18,760 nucleotides of DNA from an uncultured bacterium. Lineage in GTDB: Bacteria; Hydrogenedentota; Hydrogenedentia; Hydrogenedentales; CAITNO01. Shown here piece by piece: positions 1 to 6,188 of this stretch. Location of the stretch: the NCBI GenBank assembly GCA_937923585.1, contig CALDSM010000338.1, positions 1 to 18,760 on the forward strand, read 5' to 3'. Within the stretch, counting starts at the first letter, position 1. The number at the start of each line of letters is the position of its first letter. The notes beneath the pieces were generated by a model. That model saw nothing but the letters and a program-made list of their open reading frames with translations, ran no database searches and had not been told where the DNA came from. The translations under genes and the position numbers were made by a program.

Positions 1-26
1 GCCGCGCTTCGCTCGCAATGACGGCG
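1..26. repeat. Edge-truncated short dispersed repeat (CGTCATTGCGAGCGAAGCG type)
   Basis: Read on the minus strand, this segment is CGTCATTGCGAGCGAAGCG followed by CGGC at the window edge. It resembles a short GC-rich dispersed intergenic sequence I recall from many bacterial genomes. The rest lies outside the window, so neither its full length nor its copy number can be judged. It lies just downstream of the small partner gene of the PIN toxin and encodes nothing recognisable. Confidence 0.35.
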
Positions 27-45
27 CGTGTCGGGGCATTGATCG

Positions 46-246
46 CTAACCCGGTTGTTTTGGAGGCTTCTTGGCAGAGCTGATGTTTCTCCACCAAACG
101 GCAAGCGGATCGTTGGATGTCTTCAGCCATTCCTCGTGACGGCGCGCCACTTCCTCGGCACCCAGCCGCTGTTCCTCGGCAAGCAATTCCGCCTGAATAC
201 GATTCTTCATTTCGACGCAGTCGAAGGTTTTTGTTTTGGCAAACAT
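46..246 (-). CDS. Small partner of PIN toxin (putative antitoxin)
   Basis: A 66-residue, charged, probably helical protein with no signal peptide or membrane segment. The first ATG (246-244) shares one base with the TGA stop of the upstream PIN gene (TGATG), so translation is probably coupled; a GTG one codon upstream is also possible. The N-terminal stretch KTFDCVEMK resembles a motif I recall in small proteins encoded beside PIN-domain toxins, where they are taken as antitoxins. A Glu/Arg-rich helix (about residues 14-42) and an AVWWR motif near residue 50 follow. No ribbon-helix-helix or AbrB fold can be recognised, so any DNA-binding role is unproven. The order is toxin first, antitoxin second, the reverse of the common vapBC arrangement. 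Antitoxin function is inferred from position and the remembered motif only. Confidence 0.6.
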   Translation of the reverse strand: MFAKTKTFDCVEMKNRIQAELLAEEQRLGAEEVARRHEEWLKTSNDPLAVWWRNISSAKKPPKQPG

Positions 247-698
247 CACACGATTTCCTTTGGAGAACGGATTTCAATCGCGGGATAACCTTCACGAAGG
301 TTTACCGCATTGAAGAATCGTATCTTGTCAAAATGCACAATATGTTTGAAATTCCAGCTCACTATGACATCCGCTCTGGCAATTGTGGCCACAGCAACAT
401 GGTGTGCGTCATTTTTCGACTGCGCCGACACCACGCCTGCATCCAAATACGCCTGGCACAGCCGTTCTGATTCCCCTGAACGCCGGATTTCTTCCAAGTT
501 TTCACCGGAGATGGACAACAATACGTTCTGCACCTTCTCGGGCGCTTGGGCCAACTCTTGCGTAAGAAGGTCAGACACAAGCACAATCGCTTCGCCTCTT
601 CGAGCCATTTCAAAGAGGGCAAGGCTTTCTTGCGCAAATTCTTCGTCACAGCAGCCACCCACCACGGAGGTGTCCACATATATTCGCAAACGGCGCAT
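246..698 (-). CDS. PIN-domain (VapC-like) ribonuclease toxin
   Basis: A 150-residue single-domain protein of normal PIN length. The N-terminal strand ends in YVDTS with Asp9 in the metal-binding position. A central Glu (TQELAQ, E48) and NDAHH with Asp97 supply further acidic residues. SWNFKHIVH follows near residue 114, a signature I associate with a subgroup of VapC-like proteins. PIN enzymes of this kind are usually Mg-dependent endoribonucleases that cut tRNA, rRNA or mRNA; the target cannot be read from sequence. ATG 698 is preceded by AAAGG at a 6-nt spacing. The gene overlaps the small downstream gene by one base, which fits a two-gene toxin-antitoxin operon. An extended -10 promoter with an adjacent dyad lies upstream and would suit autoregulation. 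Family assignment is firm; toxin activity is inferred. Confidence 0.85.
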   Translation of the reverse strand: MRRLRIYVDTSVVGGCCDEEFAQESLALFEMARRGEAIVLVSDLLTQELAQAPEKVQNVLLSISGENLEEIRRSGESERLCQAYLDAGVVSAQSKNDAHHVAVATIARADVIVSWNFKHIVHFDKIRFFNAVNLREGYPAIEIRSPKEIV

Positions 699-747
699 CG
701 CCCGCCTTTCAGGATGACGCTAACAGGCATCCTTAATAAATATCCCC

Positions 748-756
748 ATTATATCA
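748..756 (-). promoter_or_regulatory. Extended -10 promoter for the PIN module
   Basis: On the minus strand this reads TGATATAAT, a consensus -10 hexamer with the TGn extension. No good -35 is visible at 17 bp (AGGATT), as expected for extended -10 promoters. Predicted initiation near 741 would give a leader of about 43 nt before the PIN gene start codon. Confidence 0.55.
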
Positions 757-771
757 TGCAGTCATTCTGCA
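757..771. promoter_or_regulatory. Dyad next to PIN promoter, possible operator
   Basis: A perfect inverted repeat, TGCAG-TCATT-CTGCA, abuts the extended -10 element in the spacer/-35 region of the PIN promoter. This is where a toxin-antitoxin complex would block RNA polymerase. The arms are only 5 bp, so chance is possible. No second copy was noticed nearby. Confidence 0.35.
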
Positions 772-851
772 ATCCTGAAAACGCCGCATCTTGCCCAACC
801 ATCGTTCCATTGCTTCCATAACTTTCGGCCCTTCCCCACCCGATTTTTCAT

Positions 852-880
852 TTGACTACTGAATCTTTTTTCAGTATAAT
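852..880 (+). promoter_or_regulatory. Sigma70-type promoter of the helicase gene
   Basis: TTGACT at 852-857, a 17-bp spacer, then TATAAT at 875-880. This is the best promoter in the window, with eleven of twelve consensus bases. Predicted start of transcription is about 886-887, which argues against translation beginning upstream of that point and favours the ATG codons at 904 or 937. Confidence 0.8.
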
Positions 881-936
881 CTAATGTGGTCTTGGAGCCG
901 CGAATGAGGACGCGGTTCCTGCCGAGGGTTGGAACG

Positions 937-3567
937 ATGGACATGATGCAACTTGTCGGATACGGCGCGACGGACCGGGTGGTGGCGGCTTGGCGCGAGA
1001 AACAGGGAAACCAACTGCTACCGTTGCAGGCGCGGGCGGTGTGCGAGTTTGGCCTGTTTGGCGGGGGCAACCTGCTCGTGCAGGCGCCGACCAGTTCGGG
1101 TAAGACCTTTGTGGGCGAGATGGCCGCCGTGGCCGCCGCAGCGCAGCGCCGCAAGGCGGTGTACCTGGCGCCGCTCAAGGCGCTGGCCGCGGAAAAGCAC
1201 GCCATCTTCGCCGAGCGCTACGCCGCGCTGGGGCTCAAGGTCATCGTGTCCACCCGCGAGCACCGCGAGTTTGACGCCGATTTCGAGCAGGGCGATTTTT
1301 CCATCGCCGTGTCGGTCTACGAGAAATTCGCCCAACTGCTGGCGTGGCGGCCCGAACGGCTCAACGAGATCAGTTTGGTGGTGGCCGACGAGTTGGACCT
1401 GCTGTGCGATGCCGAGCGCGGGGCGGGCGTCGAGATGCTGCTGGCGCGGCTGATCGCGTCCGAACGGCGCATCATCGGCCTGTCGGCGGTCATGCCCGAA
1501 GCGGACCGCGTCGCCGAATGGCTCAACGCGCGGCTGATCACCCATGACCGCCGCCCGGTCGAACTGCGCTACGGCGTGCTGCACGACGGGCAGTACCGCT
1601 ACCGCACGCACAACGACGGCAACGAGGGCGCCGAAACAATGCTCAGCGTCCCCGGCGCATCCGCATGGGAATCGCTCTCGCAGAACGTGCGCGCACTGAC
1701 CGAGGGCGGCGAGACCTGCCTGATCTTCGTCAAGGCGAAGCACGAGGCCCGGCGCGGCGCCGAACTGCTCGCGGCGCGGCTGCGCCTGCCGGGCGCGGGC
1801 GACGCCGCCGACGCGCTGCGCGATCTGCCGCCGACGCGCGCCCGCGACACGCTCCTGCACACGCTGTCCAACGTCGTGGCCTTTCACAACACCGACCTCA
1901 CGCCCGAGGAGCGCGCCGTGGCCGAGGAGGCTTTCCGCAGCGGCGCGGCGCGGGTGATGGTGTCCACGGGCACGCTCGCCGTGGGCATGAACCTGCCCGC
2001 GGCCAACGTGTTCGTGAGCGCCGACAAATGGATCTACGATCCGCGCTTCGACCTGCCCTGGAAAACGCCCATTGACCATGGCGAATACGAAAACATGAGC
2101 GGCCGCGCCGGGCGTTTCGGCGCGGGCCAGGGCTTCGGCCGATCCATCCTCATGGCGGCCACGCCCTTCGACGCCGACAGCCTCTGGCGCTGCTATGTAC
2201 AGGGGCGCCGCCCGCCGCTCGACCCGCCGCTGGCGCACACGCCGCTGGAGGACCACGCGCTGCGCATGGCCGCGTCGCGCTGCTGCCGCACCGCGGCGGA
2301 GATGACCGCCTTCTTCGACCGCACGCTCTCGGCGCGTATAAAGTGGCAGGGACGCCATCTGCCCGGCGAAACGGCCCACCGCGTCAAGGCGGCGGTGCAC
2401 CATTGTCTGGAGGCGGGCGTGCTCCGGCCGCTGTCCGACGCCGAGCCGGGCATGTCCGCGGAGAACAATCCGAACGCGCCACTGGAGGCGACCACCTTTG
2501 GCCGGGCCGCGGCGGCCAAGGGCATCTCCATCGCCACGGCGCTCGAAATTCGCCACTGGCTGCGCGTGTCGCGGCAGCGCGAATGGCTTGACCTCGACCT
2601 CATCCTCGCGCTGGCGCTCACGCCCGACGGGCGTATGCGCCATGTGACGCTTACCGCCCGCGAATACGAGCACGCCGACTATCCGGGCCGGCTCAAGCTG
2701 GCCGCCGCCTCGCAGGAAAACGCCGCCGACACGCCGCTCAACCGCTTCCGCTGCTGCCGGCTCACCCCCTTCTTCGACGAGGTCCGCGCAATCAAGGCGG
2801 CGCTCTTTGTCAACGCGTGGATTGACCACGCCGCCCTGCCCGCGCTGGAGGAGGAATTCGACACCGCCGCCGGACAGGTGCTCACCGCGGCGGACCAGTT
2901 GGCCTGGCTGGCCGACACCACCACCGCCATTGCCGACGCGCTCGACATGCCCCAGCCCATGGCCGCGCGCATCGCCGCGCTCGCCGAACGGCTCGCGCTG
3001 GGCCTGCGCGAGGAGGCGCTGCCGCTGGTGCATGCCGCAGGCGGGCTGACGCGTGCGGCCGCCGTCGCCCTGTGCGAGGCGGGCCTGTGTACGCCCCGCG
3101 CGCTGCTCCGCGCGTCCGACGCCCTGCTGGCGCGCATTGTGCCCGAACCCGCCGCGCGCAAACTGCGCGCCTGGGCCGAACACAACGATCCCGACGCGGA
3201 AGGTGCAGCGAAGAACGCAACCGTCATCTCCCCTCCCCTGCTCATCATTGACGACCGCCGTCCCAACGAGATCCGCGTGCTTGGCATTACCGTCACGCTT
3301 CAGGACAAGCAGTACCGGCTCATCCGCCTGCTCGCCGCCCATCCCGGCGAATGCGTGCCCTACGAGGAAATCTACCGCGCCGTCTGGGGCGAAACCGTCG
3401 TCGAGAACAACCAGATGCACTTCCAGAAAAGCCTGCTGCTCAAGCGCATCGCCGCCGTCGCCCCCGAGTGGTCCGGCATCATCAAATCCGTGCCCCGCCG
3501 CGGCTTCCTTCTCAACCTGCCGCCCGAACAGGTTTCCCGCATTGTCACCGTCCCCACCGCAGCGTAA
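937..3567 (+). CDS. Ski2/Hel308-like DEAD-box helicase with C-terminal PhoB-type winged helix
   Basis: An 876-residue SF2 ATPase. Visible motifs, numbered from ATG 937: Q-motif-like LLPLQ (27-31), Walker A APTSSGKT (50-57), Ia LAPLKAL (77-83), II DELD (151-154), III SAVM (183-186), V STGTLAVGMNLP (343-354) and VI ending GRAGR (389-393). After the RecA domains come a winged-helix stretch (about 520-543), a helical ratchet-like region and a helix-hairpin-helix-like segment (about 690-745), the Hel308/Ski2 order. Residues of about 778-862 then look like an OmpR/PhoB DNA-binding winged helix, with YEEIYRAVWG and a final RRGF hairpin. Members unwind nucleic acids in repair or RNA turnover; which applies here is unknown. 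Motif II is DExD rather than the usual DExH, and motif III is SAV rather than SAT. ATG 937 has GAGGG at an 8-nt spacing. ATG 904 (GGAG, 6 nt) is the alternative, and a GTG at 886 coincides with the predicted transcription start. Confidence 0.9.
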   Translation: MDMMQLVGYGATDRVVAAWREKQGNQLLPLQARAVCEFGLFGGGNLLVQAPTSSGKTFVGEMAAVAAAAQRRKAVYLAPLKALAAEKHAIFAERYAALGLKVIVSTREHREFDADFEQGDFSIAVSVYEKFAQLLAWRPERLNEISLVVADELDLLCDAERGAGVEMLLARLIASERRIIGLSAVMPEADRVAEWLNARLITHDRRPVELRYGVLHDGQYRYRTHNDGNEGAETMLSVPGASAWESLSQNVRALTEGGETCLIFVKAKHEARRGAELLAARLRLPGAGDAADALRDLPPTRARDTLLHTLSNVVAFHNTDLTPEERAVAEEAFRSGAARVMVSTGTLAVGMNLPAANVFVSADKWIYDPRFDLPWKTPIDHGEYENMSGRAGRFGAGQGFGRSILMAATPFDADSLWRCYVQGRRPPLDPPLAHTPLEDHALRMAASRCCRTAAEMTAFFDRTLSARIKWQGRHLPGETAHRVKAAVHHCLEAGVLRPLSDAEPGMSAENNPNAPLEATTFGRAAAAKGISIATALEIRHWLRVSRQREWLDLDLILALALTPDGRMRHVTLTAREYEHADYPGRLKLAAASQENAADTPLNRFRCCRLTPFFDEVRAIKAALFVNAWIDHAALPALEEEFDTAAGQVLTAADQLAWLADTTTAIADALDMPQPMAARIAALAERLALGLREEALPLVHAAGGLTRAAAVALCEAGLCTPRALLRASDALLARIVPEPAARKLRAWAEHNDPDAEGAAKNATVISPPLLIIDDRRPNEIRVLGITVTLQDKQYRLIRLLAAHPGECVPYEEIYRAVWGETVVENNQMHFQKSLLLKRIAAVAPEWSGIIKSVPRRGFLLNLPPEQVSRIVTVPTAA

Positions 3568-3590
3568 GAGGATGTGGCGGCACGGCCTTC

Positions 3591-3621
3591 TTGAGTGCGG
3601 TGGCCATGCCGCCGCACTCAA
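3591..3621. repeat. Palindromic hairpin repeat between convergent genes
   Basis: TTGAGTGCGG and CCGCACTCAA form a perfect 10-bp stem around 11 nt. The inner bases can extend it to GCGGTGGC-CAT-GCCGCCGC with one G-U pair. Six A residues follow on the plus strand, so neither strand has the U-tract of an intrinsic terminator. The GTGCGGTGGC core resembles the arms of the inverted-repeat element at 5232-5362, suggesting a solo unit of the same repeat family. Confidence 0.6.
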
Positions 3622-3659
3622 AAAAGTAACAGCGTGTCGGCGCGGCTTCATAGGCCAAA

Positions 3660-5129
3660 TCAGCGCGCAGAACGAAATGAAAACAATTTGGCGTTTCGCA
3701 TCTTGACCGTCATTTTAACCGGTGCCTTCATCAAGTCGCCAAGGCCGGTGCCGGCCTTCCAGGCGACCGTCTGTTCGACGTGGTCGCCTGTAATCGGAAC
3801 GCAGTCTTCGACCGCATGCCCGGCGACGGGTTTTCCATCGGCATCGAGCAAACCGACCCGTACCTCGCCATCCCCCTCCGTCTTCACGTTTAGCACCAGC
3901 GTCTTTCCTTCGAATGCAAGCGGCGGCGTGGTGAAAGTCCCCTCCTCCGCACCGGCCTGCGCGCACACCAGCCCGTCCAGGCGCGACACCACCCGGCTGA
4001 ACACCCGCTTGTTCTCCGGTTTGGCCAGCGCGTCGAGTTCGGCCTCGTTGTGTTTCAGCGGCGAGCCGCTGTAGTACTGCCACAATTCATTCCCAACGCG
4101 GACCATGCCCTGCCCCATGTACAGAGAACCGCTGTCGAAACTGCCCGCCGCACCCAGCGCGATAAACGGCTTGCCGCGTTCGGGCCAAGTCCAGTGAATG
4201 CCGTCACCGCTCACCGCAAGGTGGATGTCCAGCGTGTCCGAAGAATGATTGTAGAGACTCGGAAACATCAGATAGACGCGATCCGCACTGGGATACTTGA
4301 AGGCGGCGGGATTGTACAGGTCCGCATCGGGCGGGAATGTGTCATCCGTTTGCAGCACCAGTTCCAGCGGGGCAAACCGGTCAAACGCGACACTGGCGCT
4401 GCGTCCGATGGACCGCCCACGGCCGGACACGCGGCCATAAAGAACGTACTGACCGATGAGCCCGTCCCAAAAGCCCGAATACTGGCTGTCGGCAAACACG
4501 TCGCAGATGCGGCCGGGCAGGCGCGTCCAACGCAACCCGTCGGCGGAACACATGCCCGCGACACGCTGCGGCGGATCGGCGCCCGCGAACATGCCCTGCG
4601 ACACGGCTTTGTACCGCGCTTCGGGCGGCGCGGCGGGGTCTTTGAAAACACACGCGCCGTGCACCCGCGAATGCCCCCCTTCCCCGCCGATCTGCCGAAA
4701 GAGAATGTTGTTGTCCTTTGAATCGTGGTAATTGAACAACCCGAGCGCCGGTTTCGTCCAATGCATCCCGTTCGCCGATTCGGCATAACAGAAGGACGTG
4801 TCGTTCGTGGTCGGCCATCCCTCAACGTCATAGCACTCATACCACATGCGGTACTTGCCGCCGTCCTCCATCACGCTAAACCAGTTCAGCGTGGCGTCCT
4901 CCCAGGGACGGTCCGACACCAGCATGCGTTCGCCGGTCTTGGCAGGCGGCACCACGCGCAGGGTGATATTGGCGGAGGATTCGAAGAAAAGATCATCAAT
5001 GAACCACTGCTTGTGATCGCCCACATCAATGGACTTCTTTTCTGCCGACGCCTGTTGCGCGACAACCGAAGTCTGCACGCAGGACAACAGTGCGCCCGCC
5101 GTCGTGACGAAACGGATGATACGGTTCAT
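3660..5129 (-). CDS. Secreted five-bladed beta-propeller glycosidase-like protein
   Basis: A 489-residue exported protein. ATG 5129 gives a good signal peptide (NRIIR, then a hydrophobic stretch to about residue 24, ending near VVAQ). It has GAGG 9 nt upstream; longer in-frame starts only add a non-signal leader. The body shows the GH32/GH43/GH62 propeller style: WFIDD (42-46), YRMWYECYD (93-101) and three blade repeats of the form [DN]-G-x-x-W-T (ANGMHWT about 119, ADGLRWT about 186, GDGIHWT about 298), plus YSGFWD near 207 and QYYSGSP near 341. Residues of about 389-489 form a separate beta-sandwich-like tail. Such proteins usually cleave or bind plant or algal glycans; the substrate cannot be inferred. 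The gene converges on the helicase and diverges from the CPBP protease across a repeat element. Fold class is likely; catalytic activity is not established. Confidence 0.8.
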   Translation of the reverse strand: MNRIIRFVTTAGALLSCVQTSVVAQQASAEKKSIDVGDHKQWFIDDLFFESSANITLRVVPPAKTGERMLVSDRPWEDATLNWFSVMEDGGKYRMWYECYDVEGWPTTNDTSFCYAESANGMHWTKPALGLFNYHDSKDNNILFRQIGGEGGHSRVHGACVFKDPAAPPEARYKAVSQGMFAGADPPQRVAGMCSADGLRWTRLPGRICDVFADSQYSGFWDGLIGQYVLYGRVSGRGRSIGRSASVAFDRFAPLELVLQTDDTFPPDADLYNPAAFKYPSADRVYLMFPSLYNHSSDTLDIHLAVSGDGIHWTWPERGKPFIALGAAGSFDSGSLYMGQGMVRVGNELWQYYSGSPLKHNEAELDALAKPENKRVFSRVVSRLDGLVCAQAGAEEGTFTTPPLAFEGKTLVLNVKTEGDGEVRVGLLDADGKPVAGHAVEDCVPITGDHVEQTVAWKAGTGLGDLMKAPVKMTVKMRNAKLFSFRSAR

Positions 5130-5231
5130 GATGGCATACCTCATAAGAAGATGATAGGAATCTGTTTGGGGCAATGGGGCCATGATACACAGTACAGGCA
5201 CGGTCCGAAAACCTGAAGAAGCGGCCCATTA

Positions 5232-5362
5232 TGGACTGCGGTGGCAACGACACCGCTTTGGCTTGTTTGGCATGCTTGCCTGGTTTGGGTCGCGGACTGG
5301 ATGAATGCGGCGAATGGAGGGACAGCCAAAGCGGTGTCGGCGCTTTGCTGCCACCGCAGTCC
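5232..5362. repeat. 131-bp inverted-repeat element (MITE/REP-like)
   Basis: The left arm (5232-5263) is TGGACTGCGGTGGCA, ACG, then ACACCGCTTTGGCT. The right arm (5324-5362), read in reverse, has the same 15-nt and 14-nt blocks around an 11-nt centre. The outer 29 bases thus match perfectly as terminal inverted repeats across a 60-bp middle. Each arm also has its own GCGGTG/CACCGC hairpin. It encodes nothing convincing. An open frame through it joins the CPBP protease gene, but the ATG at 5420 is a better start. It resembles palindromic repeats I recall from PVC-type genomes; that is not verified. Confidence 0.8.
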
Positions 5363-5383
5363 AAATTGTCGCGCCTTTCCCGG

Positions 5384-5412
5384 TTGCTTTTCCCTCTCTC
5401 CGAAAGCATACT
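5384..5412 (+). promoter_or_regulatory. Weak candidate promoter for the CPBP protease
   Basis: TTGCTT at 5384-5389 and CATACT at 5407-5412 are 17 bp apart, each matching four of six consensus bases. The predicted transcription start (about 5419) falls on the ATG at 5420, which would make the mRNA leaderless. This fits the lack of a Shine-Dalgarno sequence before that ATG. Confidence 0.3.
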
Positions 5413-5419
5413 GCTGCGC

Positions 5420-6121
5420 ATGAATGACACCACCCCCGCGGACGAGTTTCCAATCATCCCCGACCGACGCTTCTGGGCATTCGTGGCGGCCTTCTATGCC
5501 GCGTGGACCCTGCGGGTCGTGCTGCTCCTGCCGGTGGACTACGCCATTGACGCCGGCGGACTCCGCCAGTGTTGGTCGCAGGGGCTCCGTCTGTCGCTCT
5601 GGGTTCTGCCGGTAATCACCTTTCTGAAATGGAATGACGGCGCGCATCCCGTCGCGTACCTTCGGCTGGACACGCTCCCGCGCGGACGCGCCCTCGTGCT
5701 CGGCCTGGGAATCATGGCGGGCTTTCTCGCGCTGTGTGCGGCCAGCGCACTCCTTTTCCAGGGTGGCAGTCTGCACAGAATTTCGACGATGACCGCAGCC
5801 GATTTCACAAGCCTGCTCCTCGGAATGTCACTCATCGCCTTTGCCGAGGAACTGCTCTTTCGCGGATTCATTTTCCAGCGGCTCCGGGCGGACCGTTCCT
5901 TCCAGCACGCCAATCTGCTCACCGCATTGCTCTTCCTGGCCGTCCACATCCCGGGTTGGCTCTACATGCAGGGGCCGCACTGGGGGTTGCTGCCCCTCGG
6001 CGGCAGCATCTTCATCGCGGGCTGGGTGTTCGGCCTGATGATGGAGGTGACGCGCTCGCTGTGGCCGCCCGTGCTGCTGCATCTCTTTAACAATGTCCTG
6101 TCCGGCGTGCTGCTGGGCTGA
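5420..6121 (+). CDS. CPBP-family intramembrane glutamic protease
   Basis: A 233-residue polytopic membrane protein with about six hydrophobic segments. It carries the CPBP (Abi/CAAX-protease) signatures: EELLFR (143-148) with the paired Glu and Arg, FLAVH (172-176) as F-x-x-x-H, and HLFNN (221-225) as H-x-x-x-N. These residues form the intramembrane active site in the family. Bacterial members are linked to bacteriocin immunity, peptide processing and sorting, but most have no known substrate. ATG 5420 was chosen because upstream codons lie in the inverted-repeat element and the membrane domain starts soon after this Met. No Shine-Dalgarno is evident, and a weak promoter places transcription start at the ATG. 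The following gene starts 67 bp downstream and may be separate. Family is firm; function is open. Confidence 0.88.
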   Translation: MNDTTPADEFPIIPDRRFWAFVAAFYAAWTLRVVLLLPVDYAIDAGGLRQCWSQGLRLSLWVLPVITFLKWNDGAHPVAYLRLDTLPRGRALVLGLGIMAGFLALCAASALLFQGGSLHRISTMTAADFTSLLLGMSLIAFAEELLFRGFIFQRLRADRSFQHANLLTALLFLAVHIPGWLYMQGPHWGLLPLGGSIFIAGWVFGLMMEVTRSLWPPVLLHLFNNVLSGVLLG

Positions 6122-6188
6122 CTCCCCTTTTCCTTTTCGGGGGGTCAGGGTGTACAGTGATGGGATACTCAACTGCGGGAGAAAAGGC

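Noticed and set aside
3591..3625. Intrinsic terminator for either convergent gene
   Set aside because: The stem is strong but the tract on the plus strand is A, and on the minus strand the U-run precedes the stem; neither fits an intrinsic terminator.
1018..3651. 877-codon open frame antisense to the helicase
   Set aside because: It is a mirror of a high-GC gene with strong third-position bias; its translation is Arg/Gly/Gln/His-rich low-complexity protein with no domain, while the plus strand has clear helicase motifs.
5231..5419. N-terminal extension of the CPBP protease gene through the inverted repeat
   Set aside because: The 63 extra residues come from the repeat element, have no membrane or domain logic, and precede a suitable ATG at 5420 that begins just before the membrane domain.
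6119..6146. Terminator after the CPBP protease gene
   Set aside because: GACTCCCC and GGGGGGTC can pair with one G-U, but the loop is long and no U-tract follows; not strong enough to list.
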